Below the pieces are notes generated by a model. That model was not told the origin of the DNA, did no database searches, and worked only from the letters and a program-made list of their open reading frames with translations. A DNA stretch of 62,741 bases, taken from assembly GCA_002224055.1 (NCBI GenBank), contig AZLU01000125.1, positions 57,716-120,456 on the forward strand, in the 5' to 3' direction. This DNA is from Pezizomycotina sp. ARF18. Taxonomy: Eukaryota; Ascomycota. Each line of letters starts with the position of its first letter. The stretch's first letter is position 1. The translations under genes were made by a program, and so were the position numbers. This document shows positions 1 to 10,714 of this stretch, one piece after another.

Positions 1-814
1 AAAAAATTTAAATTTTAAAATTTAAAATTAAATAATAATAATAATAATATAAAGCCACGGCAGCTTACTTAACTCTCTTCGCAGCGTATTAGTTTTCTTC
101 ACACTTTTTTTTCCCCCATCGCAGTTTAAAAAAAAAAAAAAAAAAAAAAAGACTCAGCCAACCTCAGACAATATAAACATTAAAGAAAAGAGAGACCTAT
201 ATACATATTACATTTTTAGTTTTATATATATACCTGACACATCAAAGTCGACGAGCAGAGCTATTTCCGTTCTTCCTCGTTCCTTCTCGCTTCCCTCTCC
301 ATCACTTCGTCGGACCTTATTATTATCTAGCATTTTTGTCAGTATTGCTCTTCGTTCCTGCTGTGATAGAGTCATATACCCCCTTTTTTCAAACTCTCCG
401 TCTTTTTCCATACTTGGCCTTTTTGGACCGAGACTTTTTTTCGTTCCCTTGAGAGAAGAAAGAAAGGATCCGGGAAAAGAAAAAAGAGATGCCAGCCTCA
501 ACAGCATGTCAGCCCTATTTGCATGAGACCATGCCTTGTAACGCATTACACTAGAGCTTTTTTGAAGCGTTGTGTGTTAGCATATCGTCCCTTCTCAGCA
601 AGGCGATACGATCTGTACTTTTTTTTTTTTTTTTTTTTTCCCTCTCTCTCGTCCATCACGAAACCAGTTGTCCACCTCTTTCTTTTTCACATCTGCTGTA
701 TAACCTCCTGAGGCTCTTTGTAACGACGAGTTAGGTACCAAATAGCTGACCGAGAAGGACGTTTCGCAGTAATCAAAACCGATTTAGCCGTTTCCTCCCT
801 TCGTATTTGCAACC
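1..814. other. AT-rich spacer upstream of ARF1
   Basis: No gene is recognised here. The stretch holds an ATA/AAT-rich start, a poly(A) run near 127-150 and a poly(T) run near 619-639. The 70 bases before the ARF1 start codon are the likely 5' leader. Open frames of 60-110 codons on both strands have low-complexity translations and resemble no family. Confidence 0.5.
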
Positions 815-1873
815 ATGGGTTTGTCAATTTCAAAGCTCTTCACGGGCCTCTTCGGCAAGAAGGAGATGCGTATTCTCATGGTCGGATTGGTTAGTACTTG
901 TTCCCAGGAGCTATGCTTTCGGCGTTTCTCTTTCACCGCCCTTCTCGTATTGCTCTCTGAAGTTTGAATTACCTGGCAATATTATCTCGAGCGTATAAAG
1001 CACTGGCTTGGATGTCTCTTGAGCTATACAAGAGCATAGCTTGCTTCTTCTCGAAGCGCTCCCCCCCTTCCCCCACTATTCGTAATTTCCAGTTGCTTTC
1101 TTCCCTCGACGCGATCTAACAGACATTTGGTTGCCAATAGGATGCCGCCGGTAAACGCAATCTTGTATAAGCTCAAGCTCGGTGAAATCGTTACTACCAT
1201 TCCTACCATTGGTACGGTACCCCTTGCTAGGCGTGACGCTAGAAGCAACAACGTTTCGGATGAAATACTATACCGTTTTTTCACCTGTGCTGAGGTTTCA
1301 ACGTCGAGACCGTTGAGTCAAGACTTTCCTTCACCGTCTGGGATGTCGGCGGTCAGGACAAGATTCGTCCTTGTGGAGGCATTACTTCCAGAACCCAGGG
1401 TATCTTTTTGTTGTCGATCGAACGATCGTGAGCGTGTCTCGAAGCCAGGGAAGAGTTACAGAGGATGTGAACGAAGATGAGCTCCGGGAGTTGCCTTCTT
1501 TTAGTCTTCGCCAACAAGCAGGATCTACCGGTCAGTGATTCCCCAATTCTCGAGATACGATGCCAGCTAATTGTGGTCTCTCCGCGTATATACCGCGCAC
1601 TTCATTTTGGGCAAAGCGAGAGGAAAGCGCTAACAATGGTTCTTATTAACACAGAATGCTATGAACGCCGCTGAAATCACCGACAGCTTGGTCTGCACGT
1701 CTAAGACAGCGCTCTTGGGTAAGTCAAATTATTTGTTCTCGAAATCCTCATCTATTCAAACTAAACATTGTTTCTTCTTTATTTAGTACATCAATCTACT
1801 GCGCTACTTCTGGAGACGGTCTTTACGAAGGTTTGGAATGGTTGTCCAACACATCAAGAGACGCAACCAATAG
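815..1873 (+). CDS. ARF1: ADP-ribosylation factor ARF1, small GTPase
   Basis: Myristoylated Arf GTPase of the Golgi that recruits COPI coats and other effectors. The first exon reads [19 protein letters not shown], with Gly2 available for N-myristoylation, and is preceded by a good start context (aaccATGG). After an intron at 890-1140 come the P-loop (DAAGK), [15 protein letters not shown] (switch I), an intron near 1210-1290, then [18 protein letters not shown] (switch II), SNDRERV, and FANKQDLP, the NKxD guanine-specificity motif. The end reads WLSN...KRRNQ then TAG, the usual Arf C-terminus. Length is about 181 residues, normal for the family. At least ten one- or two-base losses break the frame, for example after DAAGK and around switch II. 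Because ARF1 is among the most conserved eukaryotic proteins, these are best read as sequence errors. Identification is nearly certain. Confidence 0.95.
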
Positions 1874-3045
1874 ATGTAAACCCCAGGAAGTTTTTTTTTT
1901 TTTTTCTCACTGCATGGACAAAAATGACCCGTACTTTTATGTTTTCCCGTCTAAATTCCCCGCCGAAACGAGCCAATGGATATAGGAATTATATTATTTT
2001 TTAGTTCTTATTTATTTATATCACTTTGTTAGAGATGAGTGACGCTCCTAACCTTACGTCTTTTCCTGATTTATCAAACACATGAGAAGGAGAAAAAGGA
2101 CAACTCTATGGAACAGAAACTCCCGAACTTTTTTTTTAACCCTGTGAAAAGAACAAAAATTGGGACGTGCGCATTTCCTGTTGATATATATTTTGACTTT
2201 CTTGCTTTCATGCATATGGGATGGAGGTGAATTTTTTTTGTTATCTTCAATCGATTTGTTGTACTCTTTCGCTACCTGGTACTGTTCCTTTTAGTCAAAA
2301 TTACGCCATGCGTGCTTTTGTTTCTTATATCTCTCTATCACTGTCTTCTTTTATATATATAATTGACCGGATTCAAGGTCGGTGTGGTGTCTGCTCCGTT
2401 CCTCGAATTTGCTCGAGTTGTTCAGTCAGAGTTGTTTTCTCTCTTTTAGTAATTCGTGATCTGATAACTAGTATTCTCCTTGTCGTCTTTCTAATATACA
2501 TATCCTCCCAGGAGTTCGAAGAAATCATTTAACCTCTATATATATACTTTCGTTTGTTATTTATAATGTGCCGGAAATAGTACCTCCGGCAGTATATACT
2601 TCCTACCTGTGCAATTTTTTAAGTGACTAATGCAACGCAAGAGGGGCACTATAGCGGCCATTTAGATACGATCTCGAGATCGTTGAGTCCACATGCACAA
2701 TAGATTCAGATGTCATCTAAAATACTTGAACACATACAATGACGTTGACGTAAAGTTAAGACTTTCAGACTATTAAAATGTCCCCTTATATGATGGGAAA
2801 AACTTTTTGGGGGGGCGGCGCTAAATATAAATTTATTCTATGACTATTACCACCTCTTATATTATTAACAAGCTCTTCCTAGCCCTACGCTAAAATAGCA
2901 TCATGGAGGCCTCAATATATAATACCGGCGCCATCAATTCGACAATTGACAAAAAAAAAATAATAATATTATTACTATATTTCTCTCAATCAATCATAAC
3001 CAAGAATTACAATCAGCTTCTCTAAGGAAAAGATCACTCACCTGA
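1874..3045. other. Spacer 3' of ARF1
   Basis: No gene is recognised. It contains the ARF1 3' region, a perfect 16-bp palindrome ACGATCTCGAGATCGT at 2668-2683, and a poly(A)/TAA-rich patch near 2950-2980. Confidence 0.4.
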
Positions 3046-3580
3046 AGGAATACAGTATTTTATGCCTGACCAGCTCAAGGTGGCAAAGTTCACAAACATC
3101 TTCCATCATTCCGCTGCATCAGCTTCTTCACTGCCTCCATGCATGGCGAGCAGATTCCCCGTAGGCGTGTATACCAAAAGACCGCCCAGGAATACAATCA
3201 TCGTTTTTCGAGTCAAGCAGATAAGGCAAAGGATTTAATTATTCCAATCCTTTTCACTCAATATAAGAATAGAACGCTCGGGATATGAGAACGAAGGACA
3301 GTATTACTACCTCGGCCGGCTCGTTACTGTCTACTCAGAAGCATGCAGGACAAAAGAAAAATTTTCCTCCTCCAAGGAAAAATGGCTGGTCTCCTTGAGT
3401 GAGCTGCTGCATGTGGTCCATTTCAAAGGTTTCGTTCCATTCGAGCCTCAAATTTGACCATACTCGAGCACGCGGCGTCGGAGACTCGGAGTTCCACATC
3501 CCACAGTGACAGACCACTGCACAATTATTTTGTTGTTTATATCCTTGGCAGCTAGCAACTAGCGTAAGCGTCGCGCTCAT
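3046..3580 (-). pseudogene. Unrecognised coding remnant or broken small gene
   Basis: Two minus-strand stretches read like protein. The upstream one (3335-3580) begins MSATLTLVASCQGYK and is open for 81 codons. The downstream one (about 3046-3215) begins MIVFLGGLLVYTPTGNLLAM, continues through GGSEEADAAE, meets an in-frame TGA, then resumes as WKMFVNFATLSWSG and ends at a GTGAGT splice-donor-like site. I do not recognise the family. It could be a real gene with sequence errors, or a decayed copy. No downstream exon could be placed. Confidence 0.3.
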
Positions 3581-3872
3581 ACAGGCCTCGCAACGCAGAC
3601 CTGGGGTAAAAAAGTGCTTGTCTTCCCCGAAGCCTTATTTGGGCAGTCCAGTCCTGAAAATATATTTCCGGGGCTGGGCACATCACCGAACTTCTCCTCA
3701 TTTAGTTCTTTTTTTCTCCGTAGCCGTTCGTTTTGTTTGAATATTGAATAAGTTTGGTGTTTTGAGCTCGTTATTTTGCAGCTTTTTTTTTTTTTTTTTT
3801 TTGGTCCTCGTGTTTGTTCGGGAAACCCAAAAAAACCGCCAGCCGAGCTGAAGTTCTATCGCCAAGTTCACA

Positions 3873-6127
3873 ATGACTACAACAGCATCATCGGATCCTT
3901 TAGGCGTTAAAGAAGCTTTGCCAGCCCCGCCGTCGACTACCACCGCTAACGCGAATGCGACGGACTTTGCTGCCGGGTCCTCTAACCTTACAACTACTAT
4001 CACAACGCCGACGGAACCCAAAGCGGTTCCCCTATCGCCAGAAGGCGTCCGATAGCGACTGGTACCAAGACCACGGCCTCGAATTCGAACACCTGGACGA
4101 TGAAGCGACGGCGAGGAAAGCCGATCAGCAGGTTCGCGACCGAACTGCAAGAACTCGTCATTGACTTCGGCGAAAGCACGCGTGGTCGGTATGAATATTC
4201 AAGGCGAAGAGGGCGCGAAGAAGCTGGTGAATACGGGGAGGGATAAACGGCCAGGTGGTATGCAGACGAGGTGGATAGCGATATTCAGCCCGCACAAGCA
4301 AGAAGCGTTCGTAAAGGCGATCGTTCGCCCTACGGATTGAGCACGCGACAACAAGCACTTATTCTATCGGCGCCGGGTGAAGGCAATTTGGAATAGCGCA
4401 GAAGGTGTGGCACTGGCAGACTGTTGATCATGGTGACGTTGTAAGAAGCCCCATTTCTATCTCTTCCATAAAAAAAAGAGGATAATTTATGTGAATAGGA
4501 TTAAATACAGAAATTAAAGGTTAATCATTCGATATATGTTTAGTCCTTTCGATAGGATACAATTCGCTTCACCACGTTCTATCTAAAAAGGCCCTCCGAA
4601 GGGCAAGAACCACAGAAACTGTGCCGGGCCGGCATGGAACGACAACTTCTACGCAGCCAGGCCCGGGCGCCCAACATGGTAGTCTTGGGCAAAGTTCGCC
4701 TCGATGTTCGAAGACGTAAAGCGGAGAAGGACACCATTATACCGATGACGAACGATCCGCACCACCCGAACGGCAGAACGCCTACATTTTCTACGGGCGC
4801 GTCAGAGCACACCGGCCACGACGATAGGGCATCGATAAAGGACTTAGGAGAAACTCAAAGATAATCAGAAGACATATCGACCGAAGAGTCGGCATTCCAC
4901 CGACACCGGTCATCCAGCGACGTATCTGATACGGAAGGCGATGAAGACAGCAGCGACAGCGAAGATGAGAGCCATTTCGTGTTTGATATCCCAATGAGCT
5001 TTCGGACGTCCACTACATCCAAAAATGCTGCGTTTGTGGCACTGGCTCATTATTACAGACGATGGAACAATAATAACAATCCATGAGCCGATCCCTGCTT
5101 TGAAGAATGTGCTCGGTGGTCACCCGAAGTCCAGGATGTACATGGGCACGTCAGGAGGAATCTTAGAAATATTCTGCGGTGCTTGTCGAATGCAAAGGTG
5201 CCTGAGAAAGATAAGTCACGGGTCGGCGCGGTGGTACAAGGCTGGAAAGCGGCGCTCTGGAAGTGAGAAAGAGGGTATGTTATTCTGTGCACCTCTCGCA
5301 CCGTTTTTGGTATATTGAAATTGCAAGCTCTAACACTATGTTTTTTATTCAACAGCCCGAGATTGCAAGCCAGTTGCTGTATTACTACTCTTCGAAGATT
5401 GGTATTCTACCTGGAGTTTGGCAGTGGATCGGGCACATCCGTACAGCAAAGTTTGGCTGACATTGTAAGCTCATTTATTTCCAGTTCTTCGTTGTCGTTA
5501 ATTGTTACAGTTAAGGACTAACAGCGCTTGCAGAGGGAATCTCATCCTGAGATGCATCACATCGATGATCTGCATGATACTATCCAGCGTCTCGGGAGTT
5601 TGAGGCTGGTCTACCAAAGCTACCAAACCATAATAACCAGCGTCCTCCAAAGAGCGCGAAGATGACGCCAACGGATAAGGAAAAAATTCAACATCCACGC
5701 CGTCACGAGGTTCAAAGGCTGAAAGAAAGGATCGAGAACCTCGCCATGACGGAAATCGATAACTGCCAGAAGGAAGGCGAGGGTCTCGTATCCCTAACTT
5801 ACAACAGGCTCAATTTCATCGAGACAAATCGGTCGAGAAGCTGACGCTACTGACGGTGGCGCTGGCGAAAGTAACGATCGTTTTCTTACGCTCTCGCTCA
5901 TAACGGCGTTCTTCAGCATGCAGGTGGACGGCATCACGAACCGGTGGAATTCGAACGTGTTTTGGGCGTCGATAGGCATCGCGCTGGGTCTTACCTTGCT
6001 GTTCTTACTTTTTATCAGCGGCGTCGACGAGGCGGTGAGGGGGATACGCGCGTCTTGGACGGCTGCGAAGAAGTGGAATACTGCTGAGAGGAGCAGGAGA
6101 GGAAGGAGAAGAGGAAGAAGGCTTTGA
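3873..6127 (+). CDS. CorA-like Mg2+ transporter family membrane protein
   Basis: Fungal member of the CorA/ZntB divalent-cation transporter superfamily, likely in a membrane with a large cytosolic N-terminal domain. The N-terminus is Ser/Thr/Ala-rich (MTTTASSDPLGVKE). Around 4190-4350 the conserved frame reads QTRWIAIFSPHKQEAFVKAI, then YGLSTRQQ. Near 5030-5090 comes WLIITDDGTIITIHEP, and about 5690-5760 carries a helical stretch ending ERIENLAMTEID. The last 300 bases encode two membrane helices, VTIVFLTLSLITAFFSM and VFWASIGIALGLTLLFLLFI, followed by an Arg-rich tail. The classical GMN loop signature is replaced by FSMQ. An intron lies at about 5275-5355, another follows the GTAAG near 4440. 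Frame breaks are frequent, for example near 4050 and 5845. Family assignment is fairly sure; the substrate is not. Confidence 0.8.
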
Positions 6128-8430
6128 AAGCCCGTCAGCGGGAAGCCACAGGGGGAAGCGGTGGATGAATTGAAAAAAAAAATATGTGTGTGTGTGGCGT
6201 TTGCGCACTTCGTTTCATTACTCTCCTTCATCACCTATATATTTCATTATCATTCTACATCTTTATGAAAGAATATCTACTTGGATTTATTTTATCTATT
6301 CTGTATCCATCATTATAGTCTGTCTTCTTTTTGAATACTTGGTCATTCTGTATTTGGGTTTTTTGGATTTGGATATGGATTTGAAATTTAGCGGGATTTA
6401 CAGAATTTCAGAACAAATTTGTCAGCTAGCAGCGTAGTTCAACGTTCGAGATGTATTTTTTAATACAAATAGTCGGCTCATTTCTATACAGCCATGTTCT
6501 CGGGCTTCTCTCGGGGTCTTTTAAAGATATGGTAGTCTCGGGCAGGCGCTCTTTTTTAAATTCGCACCGCAAGCAAAGGCTCTGTAATTTTGCTTCGCGG
6601 CGCACTTTTATTAATAAAAACGAAAGAGCGTCCCTTCGAGACTAGAGATATGGTACTTTAAACATCTACTCTGCCTTGGTCGGTGTACACCTCGCATATA
6701 TAGCACAGCACAAATTTATATTCCGATATTCCACGGAAGTTTTTCGTTTTCAGGCTTGCTTTCCAGTGAGGTGAGCTCGAGAACCATAGACAAGTACATT
6801 TGGGGGGTTTTTTTTTCTAGTCTCTTGCGTTTTAAGTTCTACTTCGTAGGGTCCGGACTGGTTTTAAGCACTTGAGTATATAAAATATTATTTTATGTGA
6901 CTTTCTTTACTTGCTTAATTTTTTCTCAGGTCTAACTCGCAAATTGGGCAAATATCCAAAAGATTCTCCTTCAATGCCTTATTACAAGGAGAAACGGACG
7001 AGTAGCAAAGCTACCGAGCGTATCTCCACGGACGCCAATAATTAGCAGAGCTCTATCGCGCGCCGTGCTGAGCTTGAAGTTGAGAGCTTCTCATATGCAT
7101 AGGACTGGGCTTTGGCGTTGGGCAATAAGACAAAGTTCTATCTACTGACTACATAGGACGACTATCGTCGCTCTTTACTTTAAATATTTTTATTTGTTAT
7201 CGGTGGCCTCCGTCGACGGCGTGAAAGAAAAAAAAAAAAAGGTACGAACACCATCTGGTGGCGTCCGTGAGGCTTTTCTAACATCAGAACAGCTAAATTA
7301 TCGTCGTAACCTTTTTGTCTCTTGGTGTTTTCACTTGTTTAAGCCAAGCTTGTGGTTTCCTTTGAACCCTCAAAGCAAAATCCTCTTCTTTCAATCTCGG
7401 TTTATGCTCGTGGACCGATGCTGATCTGCTGGCTTGATCGAACACTTCATTTATTTCTCTGGACTAATTTTTGCTTCTTGTCTAGGATAAACCCAGTTTG
7501 GCTTTGGGCGCTAGGAGAATTTGATAATACGCGATATTACTGTGCCTTCGAGTCATTTTGCTTTTAGCCTATATATCCGTCAGATGGCTTTTTTTTCAAG
7601 TCTTCCTTGAACCGATATTTTAGTGATGGATGATCGGTGCGCAGGACCCGAGGGAGTGGGAGTCAAAGTTCCACCCCCTTCCACAATCCATGTTAACTTA
7701 TCTTCGTACCTCGCATTTTTAGGCTGTCCGAATCTTCTTGAGTTGGTATTCTAATTGACTATCACTACTGACTCTCAACGGGTTTTATTCCCGCCATCTG
7801 GGATTTGCGGGCATCTTTTTCGACGACGGCAATGAGGGTCAAAGAAATCGTTTGCTTTAGCTTCGGCGAGTAAGCCCCAACGTACGCTGAGCTGAAACGT
7901 TCCCATGCGATGCGATGCACGATTGGAAGGAAACAAAAAAAAAAAACGGAGAAAAAAAAGAGCATCTCTCCGGGTCTCCACTTTGCTATATTCGCGCTCT
8001 AGATCCCATGATCGTGGGAAGCGAACGTGTATAATACCGAAAAACGCCTGCCAGAAATCCTGAATATTGAAAGAAAGAAAAAAAAAAAAAAAAAAAGAGG
8101 ATCACCGTTGTTCACCAATACTATCGAAAAGGGAGCTCTTATCGGAATCGCAATTCGTAAGAATAGCTCTCCTCAATTTAATCTCTATTTATTTGATAAT
8201 TTCTAATAATAGCTATATTTAGATTTTTTGTGGTGCCAACCAGTGATCTCCATCAGAAATTTAACGCCCGTTTTGTTTATTTTCCCTGTTTGGTCAATAA
8301 ACAAAAAAAATCATTTTATCGTCAAAGATCGGCGTGGTAATATTTCTCTGATCGGGTCAACATGAAAAGAGCATCAGCAACCATACTCACTGAATACTCG
8401 CAAGCGAGCAAGCACAGTATTCTCTAAATT
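6128..8430. other. Gene-poor spacer with one relic
   Basis: AT-rich sequence with many homopolymer runs and no intact gene that I can support. The one coding-like stretch, at 6938-7183, is listed separately. Confidence 0.4.
6938..7183 (+). pseudogene. Coding relic with three in-frame TAG codons
   Basis: One frame runs for 81 codons and reads like protein (RKLGKYPKDSPSMPYYKEKR, then ARRAELEVESFSYA, DWALALGNKTKFYLLTT, DDYRRSLL). It is interrupted only by three TAG codons, at 7043, 7100 and 7154. A splice-acceptor-like TTTTCTCAG lies just upstream (6930). Each TAG would be Gln if its first base were C, which is the change repeat-induced point mutation would make, but other decay is equally possible. 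No family recognised. Confidence 0.3.
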
Positions 8431-8909
8431 ATGATGAGTGAGACAGAAAAAGTGCCGGAAGTAAGTATCTTCGAACGATAATTACCGACGAGGCGGTGAA
8501 CGAATGCAAATGAGGTGGAAAAGATTTTTTTTTTTTTTTTCGTTCTATTTTTGATTGAGCGAGCCTATGACTGCCCGTTATTATATACTTCGTCCATTCT
8601 TTTTTGCGGTTCCACTTTATTTTTTTAAGCTCGTTATAGTTGCCCCTTCCCTCTGGCTTATTTTTCTGGGCATACCCTCCACAGGGTTTACTTTTACTGC
8701 ATATTCGTTCTCAGGGGATTCGGGAGACGCTCGCCGATCAACGTGGATTGGCTCCATGTACGAGGAAGCGTGGTGTGTGTGGCCCCCCTTGCTGCACGGT
8801 GACTGTGGAGAACCAAAAGTCTGGGTCGCAGGTGGATTGTGCTTTTTGGCCCGCCCTGCCTATCAGACGGCGGGGCGCTTTTTTTGTTTATCTTTCCTCT
8901 CAAACGTAA
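8431..8909 (+). CDS. Hypothetical small two-exon gene
   Basis: A short first exon (8431-8460) encodes MMSETEKVPE and ends at a consensus GTAAGT donor. An acceptor ending TTCTCAG at 8714 opens, in the same phase, a second exon starting GIRETLADQRGLAPCTRKRG and containing a CGPPCC cluster, with a stop at 8907-8909. Total length would be 75 residues. I recognise no family. The GC-richer patch and matching splice phase are the only support; frame errors could hide a different protein. Confidence 0.3.
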
Positions 8910-9937
8910 GCTTAAGCCCTGAAGAGACTATACAAAATTCTCGCAGAATCCACTTCTTCCTGCTTCCCCGGTTCGCGTGCAGGACAGACTAACCTGACGG
9001 AAAGTCTGTGCCCCTCCAATGATACTAAAGGACGAGACTTTCAAAACGTTGAGAAATATTATAAAAAAATATTCATTTATTCATCACAGGCACCCTCTTT
9101 ACTGGAGACGTCTTAATAGGCGTACAGACAGATATATTATATATATGTATCTATCTGAGATAGATTGGGTCAGAAAGAGAAGAAAAAAAAGGGGGAATGA
9201 TAATTTGTTTTTAAATACCTATAAGAAATACTATTATTCTTATATTTATATTATTATTGTATTACTGTTGTTATTACTACTATCATCATTGGGGCTCCCC
9301 GAAATCCTGTCGAAATTATCATCCTTAACCCCTAATAGGTGGTGTGAGTGGACCAGCACAATTTAATATAATTGAGTCGCCTAGGGGATTTTCCCCTACT
9401 TATTTGATTCCTCCCTCATCATCGTTATTAGACCTTTCTTATTTTTTTAACCCCCCTCTTTCTCGTACAATTTTTATTCAAATATATCCCTCTTCCCTCC
9501 CCTGGTTCCCTGTTGACAGTTTTCTCTTATCCGTTATATTCATAGCCCTCCCTTTTGTCAACCTGTCAGAACCGATTCTGGCATTCAGCTCCGCCTAGAA
9601 GACTTTCCAACTGTCTTCTGCGACTTTCCATTCTAACGAGTATTTCTTGTTATAAATTTCAAACGCTCATAACAGAACGAAGGAAGAAGAACGAATAGGA
9701 TATTCATCACGAGTTGCGAATTCGGCGCGCCGTCGCGCAGTTGTTTGGATGAACCCAGTCCCCGCGACGTTTTGGGATTGATATCGATCGGTAAACGGTC
9801 CGACCAGTTATTGTCTCGGACATTCGAACCACTTAGGAAAGGGAACCTTTTTTTTTTTTTTTTTTTTTTTTACATCATTCATCGTCAGCGATAAGAGGCG
9901 AAAAATATAGTAATCAAGAAATAAGAACTGGACGCGC

Positions 9938-9945
9938 TATAAATA
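9938..9945 (+). promoter_or_regulatory. TATA-like box
   Basis: TATAAATA in a GC-richer local context (gacgcgc before it). No recognised gene begins within the next kilobase, so it may serve an unannotated transcript or be chance. Confidence 0.25.
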
Positions 9946-10483
9946 ACAGCCACCCATTATTCGATTGTCTGCTCTGGGGAACTGGAAGTAATCTATTTGC
10001 GCGGACTGAGTGGAAAAACTTGAGCGGAATTTTTCCATTTTCCCTGTCTAATAATTATTCACGGCAACTCGCAACTCTTCGACTGTTCGACTATTATTCG
10101 AATCGACTCGTACCCGTACTTGGACGCGACCGCCTTCCGGAAAATTAGTCACCGGTTCGTCATCGATAACAGTACTTCCTTCCTTTTTATCTAAATATAT
10201 TCGCTACAGAGGACTTTGATACAGTTCCAACTGCCTTTGGAGGAATACACTGGACGACAAGCCTGGCTACACTATTTATCGTTTAGTAATTGCAGTGAGT
10301 TTGAAAACACCAATTCTTCCAATATTACTTAGGCTACATACCAGTTTCTTTTATGCTTATCCCCTTTTAATGCCGGTTTATTTGCATTCCTATACTGTGC
10401 AGCGATGAGCTGCGTTTCTTTCACCAATATTTCCTTTTATCAAAAGGCGTTTTTCCTTCACGAAAACGTCTGGAAAAGACAGG

Positions 10484-10498
10484 CCAATCAGGGCCAAT
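10484..10498 (+). promoter_or_regulatory. Two adjacent CCAAT boxes
   Basis: Two CCAAT pentamers ten bases apart (CCAATCAGGGCCAAT), the motif bound by the fungal HAP/CBC complex. They sit about 125 bases before the paired hairpins and could be the promoter of a transcript in this otherwise empty region. Confidence 0.35.
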
Positions 10499-10623
10499 CC
10501 CTTTCTCTGCGGTCGCTCTCGTGGCTCTGTAGATACGGAGCCTTGGGCGTCTCTGGTTAGAAAAAATTGCGCGCAAAAGACACTGCAGTCGAGTCTATTA
10601 TTTTTTGGGGGGGTGTATCAACG

Positions 10624-10714
10624 AACACGGCCGGTGGTGGACCGTGTTTGAAGAAACCGGGAAAGCCTAGCCATGGCCCAGACCCCCGTTTGTCTCCGTC
10701 CGGGCCCATGGCTA
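10624..10714 (+). other. Two adjacent GC-rich hairpins
   Basis: First hairpin: AACACGG at 10624-10630 pairs with CCGTGTT at 10642-10648. Second: TAGCCATGGCCCAGAC at 10668-10683 pairs, with one mismatch and one bulge, with GTCCGGGCCCATGGCTA at 10698-10714 across a 14-base loop. A weaker hairpin, GGCTC/GAGCC, lies at 10523-10542. Such paired stems downstream of CCAAT boxes could be a structured RNA, but no known RNA family is recognised. Confidence 0.35.

Noticed and set aside
8846-8882. Small GC-rich inverted repeat (GCCCGCC/GGCGGGGC)
   Set aside because: Short arms within the possible exon of the 8431 locus; likely chance in GC-rich coding sequence.
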